The notes beneath the pieces were generated by a model, which was not told the DNA's origin, searched no databases, and saw only the letters and a list, made by a program, of their open reading frames with translations. Shown here piece after piece: positions 21,259-30,717 of a stretch of DNA of 64,000 bases. The DNA comes from Limnephilus marmoratus (lineage: Eukaryota > Arthropoda > Insecta > Trichoptera > Limnephilidae). The position numbers and the translations under genes were made by a program. Location: NCBI GenBank assembly GCA_917880885.1, contig OU862919.1, positions 52,117,058 through 52,181,057 on the forward strand. The letters are read 5' to 3'. Numbering within the stretch: the first letter of the stretch is position 1; every line of letters begins with the position of its first letter.

Positions 21259-24200
21259 TTTAGAGGTAGGTTGAATAAGTGTAACGGTATTTTCGTGATG
21301 TTACGGTAGTTTTTATATGTAGTCATTGGAAGGGAATGGCCGACACAGGTGTCGATGAGGCTCGCTACCCATCACATCGCCAACCCTTCGGTTGCGCAAA
21401 GAGGAGGACGGAACGTGAACAATGTAGAATTGGTACATGGAATATCAGAGGAGGGATGGACAGAAAGATGAATGAATTATGCGATACAATGGATAGTAAA
21501 TGTTTGGACGTACTTTGTGTGACAGAGAGTATGAAAAAAGTGAGCGGTACAATGCAGCATAACGATAGGCTCGTCATCTGGTCTGGGAGACCAGATACGG
21601 AGAGGGCTTGTCAGGGTGTTGCAGCGCTACTGTCTCCCAGAATGGTTGAATGTATGTTGCAGTATGAATGTGTAAGTCCGAGAATAATGTGGATCCGTTT
21701 CAAAATTGGTTTGACAAGGGTGTTTCTTGTTATTTGCTACGCTCCTGTTAATTCTGAAAGCAACGAAGTGAAAGATGATTTTTGGACTGGTGTGAACGAC
21801 GTAATGAGATTAAAAAATTTGAATGAAAGGATTATAATGGCGGGCGATTTAAATGGGTGGGTGGGAATTGGACGTGACGGATTTGATTCAGCCTTAGGTA
21901 AGTTCGGGGATAAAAGGACGAATGAAAATGGGAATAGAATACTTGAAGTATGTTTAGAGTGGAACCTGTTTGTATCGAATACCTTTTTCGATCATAAAGG
22001 TATCCACCAATATACGTGGGAAAGAGGAAATGAAAGATCAATAATTGATTTTGTAGTAATTGACTCTAGGTTGAAAGCCGTTACCGAGGACACAAGAGTT
22101 TTCAGAGGGGCTGAGGTTGAAACTGACCACTTTCTGGTGGTATCAAGAGTAAACCTCTTTCGCGGATGGCGCTCTAAAGTGAAAACGGTATCAGCTCCAA
22201 CAAGAGTCAAAATAGAAAAACTGCAAAACGATTATGTGAGAAGTAAGTATGAGAAATGTGCAGAAATGAGATTGAATGCGAAAGAAATGGACGGTCTAAG
22301 CATAGACGAAACATGGAACCACATAAAGGTTAGTCTGTGCGAATCTGCTAGAGACGTGTGTGGAATAAGTAAGCAAGGTAGGAAGAAAGGCGATGCATGG
22401 TGGGATGACGAGATCAAAGCACTGGTCTCAGAGAAAAAGAAAGCTTGGTTACGTCTGATAGCGACTGACAGTGCTTCAAGCGAAGAGAGAGATAGAGCGA
22501 AAGAAGTATACAAGGGATGCAAGAAAAGAGTAAGTGTTGGAGTGAAAGAACGAAAGAAACGCCTGGAAGATGAAGAGGGAATAAAAATGACAAAACACTT
22601 CCAAGAAAACATTAAACTGTTTTGGAAGGAAGTCAAAAGGTCCCGGAGTGGCCCAGAGAACGGAAGAATGAAAGTGATAAAATCGAATGATGGAAGAATG
22701 TTGACGAATGAAGAAGAAATAAAAGAAAGATGGATGAAATATTTTGAGGAAGTCTTCGAAAGCAACTCGGGTGATAGTGAGTCCAGCGTTGAATCGGGAA
22801 TGAACGATGACGGAGTGAATGTTATCAAAATCAGTATGGATGAAATAAAAAAATCGATTAAATGCATGAAGAATGGTAAGGCTGTTGGTTCCGACAATAT
22901 TGCTGCCGAATATTTTAAAGGAGATAGCCATATTATTCTCACATGGTTGTGCAAACTTTTTAATCAATGTTTAGAGGAGGGTTACACGCCATTAGATTGG
23001 AGGAGGGCTGTAATCATGCCGTTGTACAAAGGTAAAGGGTCACGCATGGAATGTGGGAATCATAGGGCTATTAGCCTGCTAAGTTCTGTCGGCAAGCTGT
23101 ATGGAAGAATATTGATTGAAAGGGTAAGAACGGAAACAAAGGATAAAATATGGGATGTGCAAGGTGCCTTTATGAGTGGAAGGGGATGCATGGACCAGAT
23201 TTTCTCCTTGCGTATGCTCACTGAGAAGTTTCTGGCGAAAAACCAGAAACTTTTCTGCGCCTTTGTAGATCTTCAAAAAGCGTACGACCGAGTCGACAGG
23301 AAAAAGCTATGGAAAGTGTTGTCCAAGTATGGAGTGAATGCAAATCTCATACAGGCAATTGCGTCTCTGTACGAGGGAAGCGTTGCATGTGTTAGGGTGA
23401 ACGGTGATTTTACGGGGTGGTTTGACATCACAAAAGGTGTTAAGCAAGGCTGCGTAATGTCACCATGGTTATTCAATCTATACATGGATAATTGTATGCA
23501 AGAATTGAAAGATGTGGGATTGGGCGCGAAATTGAATAGTCTGAAAGTATGTTGCCTGTTGTATGCTGATGATGCGGTGCTGATCTCTAACACCATGGAA
23601 GATCTACAGTCTCTAGTATCTAGGATGAACGAAGTATGTATGAAGAATGAGTTAATGATGAATGTAAGTAAGTCTAAAGTCATGGTGTTTGAAAGGGAGA
23701 GTACGAAAACAGTGTGCGATATATTTGTGAATGATGAATACTTGGAGCAGGTGGATGAGTTTGTTTATCTGGGTAGTATGTTTACGAGAGATGGGAAGGC
23801 TGATAGAGATATCGAAAGAAGGGTAAATGCCGGTAACTCCATTAATGGAGGACTGAATGCTGTTGGCGCTAATAAAAAACTGTCAAAAAAAGCGAAGCTA
23901 GCAGTCCACAATGGAGTCCTGGTACCTACCCTGATGTATGGCAGTGAGGCATGGAACTGGCAGAGGAAGGATGAAAGTAAACTGAATGCTGTTGAAATGA
24001 GATCCCTGAGACGTATGTGTGGTAAAACCATGTATGATCGTGTTAGAAATGTGGATATCCGCAAAGAATGTAAGGCTGATGTAAGTATAATGAGCAAAAT
24101 TAAGAAAGGGACCCTCAGATGGTTTGGGCACGTAGAGCGAATGAGCGAAGAAAGTAGTGTAAAAAGAATATATGATGCAAATGTGAATGGTAGAAGAAGT

Positions 24201-24414
24201 CGGGGACGCCCGAGGAAGACATGGCACGATCAAGTGAATCAGATACTTGAGACGGGCCATGTCAAAAGTCAGAATAATAGAAGAGTATGTATGAGACGAT
24301 GTATGAATGTGAGTGAGGCAAAGAGTGTGTGCCAAGACCGAGTTCTTTGGCGGTCCGTCCTCTCTGCCTACCCCTGCGGGGAAACGGCGTGATGGTTAGT
24401 TAGTTAGTTAGTTA
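21259..24414 (+). mobile_element. Near-intact RTE-clade LINE with target-site duplication
   Basis: The element is flanked by 19-bp direct repeats: atgaaattccttggtaaaa at 21240-21258 and atgaaattccttagtaaaa at 24415-24433, with one mismatch. It has a 77-bp 5' leader, one long ORF and a (TTAG)n tail at about 24394-24414. Compactness, one ORF and a short-repeat 3' tail are RTE hallmarks. At least five decayed relatives are in the window (19205, 24471, 41630, 59165 and related fragments). Confidence 0.9.
21336..24392 (+). CDS. RTE-type endonuclease/reverse transcriptase, 1018 aa
   Basis: A complete ORF of typical RTE length. The N-terminal AP-like endonuclease has GTWNIRGG (residues 33-40), CVTES with Glu64, AGDLNGWVG, a YTWERGN block and TDHFLVV. 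The central reverse transcriptase has a DNIAAEYFK region, FMSGRGCMDQ, FVDLQKAYDRVDR, GVKQGCVMSPWLFN and the catalytic LLYADDAVLIS (Tyr743-Ala-Asp-Asp). The C-terminus has LRWFGHVERM, RRSRGRPRKTWHDQV and ends at an ordinary stop before the (TTAG)n tail. Proteins of this kind are often mislabelled 'craniofacial development protein 2-like'. The product would nick DNA and copy its own RNA by target-primed reverse transcription. No stops, frameshifts or lost catalytic residues are visible, so it may be or recently was competent. The ATG at 21336 is the only in-frame start giving the full endonuclease. Confidence 0.92.
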   Translation: MADTGVDEARYPSHRQPFGCAKRRTEREQCRIGTWNIRGGMDRKMNELCDTMDSKCLDVLCVTESMKKVSGTMQHNDRLVIWSGRPDTERACQGVAALLSPRMVECMLQYECVSPRIMWIRFKIGLTRVFLVICYAPVNSESNEVKDDFWTGVNDVMRLKNLNERIIMAGDLNGWVGIGRDGFDSALGKFGDKRTNENGNRILEVCLEWNLFVSNTFFDHKGIHQYTWERGNERSIIDFVVIDSRLKAVTEDTRVFRGAEVETDHFLVVSRVNLFRGWRSKVKTVSAPTRVKIEKLQNDYVRSKYEKCAEMRLNAKEMDGLSIDETWNHIKVSLCESARDVCGISKQGRKKGDAWWDDEIKALVSEKKKAWLRLIATDSASSEERDRAKEVYKGCKKRVSVGVKERKKRLEDEEGIKMTKHFQENIKLFWKEVKRSRSGPENGRMKVIKSNDGRMLTNEEEIKERWMKYFEEVFESNSGDSESSVESGMNDDGVNVIKISMDEIKKSIKCMKNGKAVGSDNIAAEYFKGDSHIILTWLCKLFNQCLEEGYTPLDWRRAVIMPLYKGKGSRMECGNHRAISLLSSVGKLYGRILIERVRTETKDKIWDVQGAFMSGRGCMDQIFSLRMLTEKFLAKNQKLFCAFVDLQKAYDRVDRKKLWKVLSKYGVNANLIQAIASLYEGSVACVRVNGDFTGWFDITKGVKQGCVMSPWLFNLYMDNCMQELKDVGLGAKLNSLKVCCLLYADDAVLISNTMEDLQSLVSRMNEVCMKNELMMNVSKSKVMVFERESTKTVCDIFVNDEYLEQVDEFVYLGSMFTRDGKADRDIERRVNAGNSINGGLNAVGANKKLSKKAKLAVHNGVLVPTLMYGSEAWNWQRKDESKLNAVEMRSLRRMCGKTMYDRVRNVDIRKECKADVSIMSKIKKGTLRWFGHVERMSEESSVKRIYDANVNGRRSRGRPRKTWHDQVNQILETGHVKSQNNRRVCMRRCMNVSEAKSVCQDRVLWRSVLSAYPCGETA

Positions 24415-24470
24415 ATGAAATTCCTTAGTAAAACTTTCATGAGTGCGACCACCTAGTAATATAGTACTGT

Positions 24471-24975
24471 CCAAAGACGCGAAACTAGCCGTCCATGATG
24501 CATGGAGTACTGGTACCTACCCTGATGTATGGCAGTGAGGCATGGAACTGGCAGAGGAAGGATGAAAGTAGACTGAACGCTTTAGAAATGAGATCCCTGA
24601 GGCGTATGTGTGACTCATGATCGTGTGAGAAATGTGGAAATCCGCAAAGAATGCAAGGCTGACGTAAGCGTAATGAGTAAGATCAAGAAAGGAACGCTTC
24701 GATGGTTTGGGCATGTAGAGCGAATGAACGAGGAAAGGAGTGTAAGGAGAATATATGACGCAAATGTGAATGGTAGAAGAAGTCGAGGACGCCCAAGAAA
24801 GACATGGCACGACCAAGTGAATCAGATACTTGAGTCCGGCCGTGTCAAGAGTCAGAATAATAGAAGAGAATGTATGAGACGTTGTATGAATGTAAACGAG
24901 GCAAGGAACGTGTGCCAAGACCGGGATGTTTGGCGGTCCGTCCTCTCTGCCTAGTTCTCTCTGCGTTAGTTAGTT
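24471..24975 (+). pseudogene. 5'-truncated RTE copy
   Basis: Matches the last 490 bp of the RTE ORF, starting at a position equivalent to about 23885. It carries a short deletion/frameshift near 24605-24620, and the intact stretch 24610-24954 keeps RSRGRPRKTWHDQV. It ends with a short (ttag)n tail. It lies about 40 bp after the duplicated target of the full-length copy, so the young element landed beside an old relative. Confidence 0.88.
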
Positions 24976-25132
24976 AGTTAAATTTAATAACTATTATTAT
25001 TGTTAAGTGATAATATGCGTCAGGATTTTTTTAACTGATCAAAAGAGGAAGCAACCTACTGCTGATTGAATTGAATTATTATAACATTCAAAAATATATG
25101 TACCTAAGTATATATAAATATATATTTTTACA

Positions 25133-25417
25133 TTAACTCCACACAGGAGGCCTGAGATGATGTGTGGAGGGTGCTTTTGAGGAGAGGAAGGAATGAACAT
25201 TGGTCTCGAAGAGACTTTTGTTGTAGGAAGGAGGAAACAAAGAGGCCGGCAAATTGTTCCACAGCCGAGCTGTTGAGTCGAAGAAGCGATCCGTTCTCTT
25301 GCGGAAAATGTCAACCGTGTACATATGTTATACGCATTTGGCGTGTTTCCCGACTATGCACCGGTGCCGAAGGGATAATGACGCTAGTTCCTCGGAGCAT
25401 CTTCCATTGTAATATCG
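25133..25417 (-). pseudogene. Older LINE, C-terminal part (split by nested LINE)
   Basis: The minus strand reads YYNGRCSEELASL, then FFDSTARLWNNLP and SFLSSKAPST, then a stop and a 3' end gtgtggagttaatgtaaaaa. This is the closing region of a Jockey/R1-like ORF2. It continues across the nested insertion at 27597. It carries at least one in-frame stop. Its last 80-100 bp resemble the 3' end of SINE-A. Confidence 0.85.
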
Positions 25418-27596
25418 CCAAAGATCCCAGAGCATTCTGGTCATATGTTAAATCAAAAAAACTATCAGCATCTATTCCTAGCGTTTTAAATCTTAAGGAT
25501 TTAACAGCCGAGGGGGGACAGGGAGTCTGTGACTTATTTGCTGAATATTTCCATTCCGTCTACGAACCGGCTCACCCTCTGGGGACTTCCTGCAATGACT
25601 CCGTAGTTAAGCAGGTCTGTGCGATAGGGTCAGTTTTTGTCGATGCTGACCTTGTATCTAAATATTTAAAACGGCTTGATTCCAACAAGGGAGCTGGGCC
25701 AGATGGTATCCCACCACTGTTCATTACCGAGTGCGCAAATCATTTGTCACTTCCGCTATCTATACTGTTTAATATATCGCTTAAGACTGGTACATTTCCT
25801 GATATATGGAAAAGAGCCTACAACACGCCAATTCATAAATCGGGAAAAAAGTGTGAAGCAGATAATTATAGACCCATTTCCAAGCTCTGCATTTTTTCAA
25901 AAGTGTTCGAAAACATAGTCTATGACCAGTTATTCCCTGTGGTAAAGAATTCGATCAATGAATTTCAGCATGGATTCTTTGCAGGTCGCTCTGTTGCTAC
26001 AAATCTTATAACATTTATAAATTTCTTGTCTGCCTCTATGGATAAACGTGTGCAAGTTGATACAATCTACACCGACTATAGCAAAGCCTTTGATAAGATC
26101 AACCACAGCGTCCTGCTTAGAAAACTTGCTAATCATGGTATTCATGGAGATCTCCTTCGTTGGTTATCTTCATACATAACAAACAGGTCCCAGGCTGTGA
26201 CAGTGGGTGGATTTTCCTCCATCTGGAAAATTATCACTTCCGGTGTGCCTCAGGGGTCCATTTTGGGTCCTTTGCTTTTCTCTATCTATATAAATGATAT
26301 TACGACATGTTTTCACAACGCTCAAATTTTACTATTTGCCGACGATATGAAGATATACCTTCCTATAAGCTCTCCAGACTGTTCTGTGCGTTTACAAGAA
26401 GATCTGGACCGACTGACGGATTACTGTCTCAGAAATAAGCTTTTTATCAATATTTCTAAATGTTGCAAAGTCACATTCACACGTAACCGAGTGAAAATAC
26501 TGCATGATTACTCCATTTCTGGATTGCTGTTAACAAATAAAGATTATATACGTGACCTCGGGATTCTTTTGGACTCTAAACTTACCTTTGAAAAACACGT
26601 TGATAACATTGTCACCAAAGCAACAAAGAGTCTAGGCTTTGTACTAAGAACATGCAAATTTTTCAAAAACACCAAGACTTATCTGATTCTCTACAATTCA
26701 CATGTTCGTCCTCACCTAGAATACTGTTCACAGGTTTGGAACCCGCGCTATATTGTTTATGTTAACAGGTTAGAAAGAGTTCAGGAGCGATTTCTCAAAT
26801 TCCTCAATTTTAAATCATTCAATGTATACAATTCTTACGATGAAATCGAGAACCATTTTCAAATCATGAAACTGCTCAACAGGAGGCTTGTCGCTGATCA
26901 GATGCTCCTGTACAAAATTATTAACTCGAAAGTTGACTGCCCGGAATTGCTAAATAAAATTAATTTCCACGCGCCGACTCGATATAGCAGACATAATACC
27001 CTTTTCTACATTGATAGATGCAACACAAATTCCAACCAAAATGAATTTATGCAAAGGACATGTAACTACTATAACATTAAATTTGCACGTTTAGAAACAT
27101 TTGCTGACATATTCACTGCTAGTTACTTTCGCTACAGAATTTCATTGTATAACATACTACGTGCGAATAATACATAACACATATTCATGATGATTAAATT
27201 AATTGTACCTAATTTTTTTTTAAATTACCTGCGTGGCAACTTTCCCTTATCCCTGTCCTCCCCTTACCTGTCCCAATCCGAATACCTGTTTTGCACCCTA
27301 TTTTCTTTACATTTATAATAGCATTTATTTTATTGTTGTGTTTTTATATTTAGGTTTATCACTTGTTGAATCTACACCTGTATTATATATATATTTTTAT
27401 TTTTTTATTGCTGCTTTGTCCTGTTTTTTATTCTTTTCTTAAATATTCTAGTTTACATTCAGTTACTTTAATGTTTCTAAATACCTATCTGTGAACATTA
27501 ATAATTGGTCTGTTTTTTGTTATCTTCTTATGTATATTATGTTATTAAGACTGTTTATGTTCCTTAAATAAATAAATAAATAAATAAATCAATAAA
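25418..27596 (+). mobile_element. 5'-truncated Jockey/CR1-type LINE inserted in another LINE
   Basis: The flanks taatatcg (25410-25417) and taataccg (27597-27604) are an 8-bp imperfect target duplication. Removing the insert reconnects the minus-strand host frame (LFYR then YYNGRCSEEL), which fixes both ends well. The 3' UTR ends in (aaat)n at about 27567-27596. Confidence 0.88.
25420..27177 (+). CDS. Jockey/CR1-type reverse transcriptase, lacks endonuclease
   Basis: The frame opens upstream at 25162, but its first 85 codons are antisense of the host LINE and are an artefact; real element sequence starts near 25418 with KDPRAFWSYVKSKK. Reverse transcriptase blocks follow in order: NKGAGPDGIPPLF, YRPISKLCIFSKVFE, QHGFFAGRSVATNL, YTDYSKAFDKINH, SGVPQGSILGPLLF and LLFADDMKIYL (FADD at 26335-26346), then YIRDLGILLDSKLTF. 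The C-terminal region holds HVRPHLEYCSQVWNPRY. No stop occurs until 27175-27177. It lacks the N-terminal endonuclease, so it cannot be autonomous. Clade (Jockey versus CR1 group) is uncertain. Confidence 0.85.
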   Translation, partial: KDPRAFWSYVKSKKLSASIPSVLNLKDLTAEGGQGVCDLFAEYFHSVYEPAHPLGTSCNDSVVKQVCAIGSVFVDADLVSKYLKRLDSNKGAGPDGIPPLFITECANHLSLPLSILFNISLKTGTFPDIWKRAYNTPIHKSGKKCEADNYRPISKLCIFSKVFENIVYDQLFPVVKNSINEFQHGFFAGRSVATNLITFINFLSASMDKRVQVDTIYTDYSKAFDKINHSVLLRKLANHGIHGDLLRWLSSYITNRSQAVTVGGFSSIWKIITSGVPQGSILGPLLFSIYINDITTCFHNAQILLFADDMKIYLPISSPDCSVRLQEDLDRLTDYCLRNKLFINISKCCKVTFTRNRVKILHDYSISGLLLTNKDYIRDLGILLDSKLTFEKHVDNIVTKATKSLGFVLRTCKFFKNTKTYLILYNSHVRPHLEYCSQVWNPRYIVYVNRLERVQERFLKFLNFKSFNVYNSYDEIENHFQIMKLLNRRLVADQMLLYKIINSKVDCPELLNKINFHAPTRYSRHNTLFYIDRCNTNSNQNEFMQRTCNYYNIKFARLETFADIFTASYFRYRISLYNILRANNT

Positions 27597-27880
27597 TAAT
27601 ACCGGTAGAACAAGGATAGCATCCCCACCTGACGCCTGTGCTCTAAAGATTGCAACCCATCTATTAAGATGGGATAATCTATCAAACGGACCGCCCGTTT
27701 CTGCACAGAGTCGAGGGTATTTTTCAGGTATTTTGGAGCTCCAGATCAGATGTGGCTGCCAAATTCAACCGTGGTGCGCACTTGTAATTTGTACAGGGTT
27801 AGCACTTGTGTACTATTAAAGTATCTGCGGGCCCTGCACAGTACGCCCAGTTTTTGGGAGGCTAACTTAAGGCCCCGCAA
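27597..27880 (-). pseudogene. Older LINE, upstream part (split by nested LINE)
   Basis: The minus strand encodes ASQKLGVLCRARRYF, LYKLQVRTTVEFGSH, a TGA where Trp is usual, SGAPKYL, VQKRAVRLI and MLSLFYR. It joins in frame to 25417 once the nested LINE is removed. This is the region after the reverse transcriptase in Jockey/R1-like ORF2. Confidence 0.85.
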
Positions 27881-28932
27881 CCGCGCACAAAAAGAAGAAG
27901 ATGGAGAGATATGAAACTACGAATGTTAGAGGAGCGCGCTTATATTTAAAGTGACAATATCGATGCGAATATTGTGAAAATGTTTCATAAAATACGACTC
28001 GTTTAAAATAGAGCAAAAATCTCGGGAGGGTTGTCTAAAACAGCATTTACAGAAACACTTTGATTTTTTTCGTACATATAACTTGTAAAATAACTGAAAC
28101 AAACGTGTTTATAATAATTTTTGGAGCATACTTTGGGATTTTTTTCTATCCAGGGAATTTTATATAATTTGCGTTTCGGTGCGACGAATGTCTAGATATT
28201 ATCTTCGAAAATAACATATATTTTTTTAAACACTTAAGAACTTCAAATGTTTAAGGGAGATTTGCAAGAAATCGGTAGAAATTCTGGTAACGGCGTCTTA
28301 ACTCTGGCTTCAATGGAGCCCCCATACCTGAGCTGGTCACCTAGAGTTACACCAAGCATATCAATGGAGGGCCTTTATGTTGAAGGAATATTTTAAACTC
28401 TTCATTCGTTAGGAACCGCGGTTTGCGACCGCTGGTATAGTGGGTCCACAGGTCAGCCGTGCAGAGGTTCTGAGAGCTCTTCTAAGCGCAATGATAAAAT
28501 GAGAAGATATTAATATTATTGACAATGTTTGAAAATCATTTCGCTTTCATTTTTGATTAAATCGATTGTATAAATAAACGAAATTTATTTCTAGCACGTA
28601 TTTTATCCTGAATTCATTATTGAATACCCGCCATCGATGTTATCCGAGAGCTAATAAAGATTATTTACTTTACAAATCTCATCTTCGCAGGCGGTCTTAC
28701 ACATTTTAATCAAGAATTGAGTTACCAAACGCGCACAAGTATTTCATTACAGATTTTATTATTTGTAAGTAATATAATCCAAAACTCGACAATCTTCAAG
28801 GATCGAGAAATACAAAAAAAATACAGATTTTACAGAAAAATGTGGGTTCTTTTAGCAGTCAGGTATGTACAGTTTGTACTTCCATATAAAGTTGTAAATT
28901 GTTGAAAACTCTGACATTCAACAGTTTTCAGT
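27881..28932. other. No recognisable feature
   Basis: AT-rich. A moderately GC-richer stretch at about 28400-28480 (ccgcggtttgcgaccgctgg) may be a repeat fragment. The plus-strand frame 28717-28905 shows no motif. Confidence 0.4.
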
Positions 28933-28933
28933 A

Positions 28934-28970
28934 TATCATTATCATCATCATCATTATCATCATCATCATT
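28934..28970. repeat. (ATC)n microsatellite
   Basis: Interrupted run of atc/att units directly before the first copy of the next tandem repeat. Confidence 0.85.
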
Positions 28971-29775
28971 ACATAGTATAAAATGAAGTCGCTCAAAATG
29001 TATGTGCGCATTAATCTTTTAAACTACGCAACGGATTTTCACACGGTTTTCACCAATAGATAGAGTGATTGAAGAGGAATGTTTATATGTATAATACATG
29101 TAAATTATATTAGAGAAAAGCTGAGAAATTCAAAGAAAACATATTTTTGTGCGATTTAAAACGGCTGGCGGGCCGTACTATAGTCACTTTTGAAATTTGT
29201 TCTACGGAAGAAATTGGAAAATAGATGTCCTAGAGTAAGTAGGTATTTGATTTTCCCTTTTCAAATATCCAGTGTTGCATTGCAAGCATTGTATAATTAG
29301 TGGCGATCGCTCGGATTGCATTACATAGTATAAAATGAAGTCGCTCAAAATGTATGTGCGCATAGATCTTTTAAACTACGAAACAGGTTGTCATGCGGTT
29401 TTCACCAATAGATAGAGTGATTCAAGGGGAAGGTTTATATGTGTAATACATGCTGATTATAGTAGAGAAAAGCCGAGAAATCCAAAGAAAACATATTTTC
29501 GTGCGATTTAAAACGGCTGGTGGGCCGTACTATATAATCACTTTTGAAATTCGTTCTACGGAAGAAATTGGAAAATAGACGTCCTAGAGTAAGTAGGTAT
29601 CATTAGGTACATAGCATAAAATGAAGTCGCTCAAAATGTATGTGCGCAATCTTTTAAACTACGCAACGGATTTTCATGCGGTTTTCACCAATAGATAGAA
29701 TGATTCAAGGGGAAGGTTTATATGTATAATACATGCTTATTATAGTAGAGAAAAGCCGAGAAATTCAAATGTTCA
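28971..29775 (+). repeat. Three direct copies of an interspersed element unit
   Basis: Copies start near 28971, 29321 and 29609 with ataaaatgaagtcgctcaaa, and contain ttttcaccaatagatagagt and a gtttatatgt/gtataatacatg block. The first two also carry ttaaaacggctg and gggccgtacta. The third is truncated near 29775. This sequence type is a common insect non-autonomous element, probably Helitron-related, but no terminus is visible. Confidence 0.8.
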
Positions 29776-30475
29776 ATTCAGGCAGCGGGCAGCTGGCAAG
29801 CGGGTAGTATGGATTTTATAAATGTCGGGTAATGGCGTTGTGTTTCGTTAGCCACAGCAACGTGTGGCCGGTAATATTAAAATTTATATAATGTGAAAAG
29901 AAAATCAATTATGTATTTTTTAGTTTGAATGGTGGTGGTTAATTCTCTCCGGGTAAAAATTTAAGTAAGTATTTTTTTGGTAGGTTTAAAAGCAAGGCAT
30001 GACTTTTTTTAAATAAAAGAGGTGACCGTTAGCCCAGTGGACGGAATGCTCACATAGCAGTCGGGCGGATGGAGTTAAATTATCAAAGCGGGTACGGACT
30101 TACTCTCTTTTCAGAAATCAATTTTTTTTTTACAATAGCTTCACACGTAGGCCCAGATGAAAATAATTTCCCTCAGGACGTCTGTCATCTTTGGGGAAGC
30201 TGTGAAAATGAAAGAGAGAAAGTTCTGGGGAGAAAAGGTATGACAGGTATGCAGTTGTGCAGGAATCTGGGGGTCCGGTCGCGTATTTACAATCCCTACC
30301 GCGTTTCAGTCGCGCTACCGACAATTTTTAGAAATAAATATTTAACTTTTCGACATTTAAATATTTAGAAATAAAATAATTAATTTCTAGTGTACACATC
30401 GGAAATATTATTTTATCTAAATTTTAGAACAATTTTTGTTTTTGCAATGTGATAAAAAATAACCAATATATAGGT

Positions 30476-30717
30476 ATTTTATGGTTATTTCCTTTTGGGG
30501 TATTATGCCGTGTTGCGCTACCTCCTCCTTTAGCCAACGTTTCGGACAGCGTTACAGTGTCCATCATCAGGGCAGATGTAGAAACACATCTGCCCTGATG
30601 ATGGACACTGTAACGCTGTCCGAAACGTTGGCTAAAGGAGGAGGTAGCGCAACACGGCATAATACCCCAAAAGGAAATAACCATAAAATTTTTGGCCGTG
30701 AAAATCTAAAATCATAT
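30476..30717. mobile_element. Perfect palindrome insertion with 15-bp target duplication
   Basis: Arms 30476-30579 and 30586-30689 are exact reverse complements (104 bp each) with a 6-nt spacer (agaaac). A 28-bp tail with ggccgtgaaaatct follows. The flanks ccaatatataggtat at 30463-30477 and 30718-30732 are identical, indicating insertion as one unit. Each arm holds the hammerhead-like module seen at 19395. Head-to-head copies are characteristic of Penelope-like elements. Confidence 0.85.
30595..30632 (+). ncRNA. Hammerhead-ribozyme-like core (also on minus strand of left arm)
   Basis: CTGATGA at 30595-30601, then T, GGACA (603-607), a 9-nt loop, TGTCC (617-621), then GAAAC. These are the conserved hammerhead blocks C3-U4-G5-A6-N7-G8-A9, stem II and G12-A13-A14. 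Flanking GCC (593-595 region) and GGC (630-632) could form a short stem I, leaving a minimal stem III. One extra base between A9 and stem II departs from the canonical form. Penelope-like elements are known to carry minimal hammerheads. Activity is not shown. Confidence 0.4.

Noticed and set aside
22232..22954. 240-codon minus-strand frame
   Set aside because: Antisense shadow of the intact RTE ORF.
25162..25417. N-terminal 85 residues of the long plus-strand LINE ORF
   Set aside because: This segment is antisense of the older minus-strand LINE; the inserted element begins at 25418.
28971..29775. CRISPR-like or satellite array
   Set aside because: Three long, unevenly spaced, truncated direct copies in eukaryotic intronic DNA fit dispersed-element duplication, not a CRISPR or satellite.
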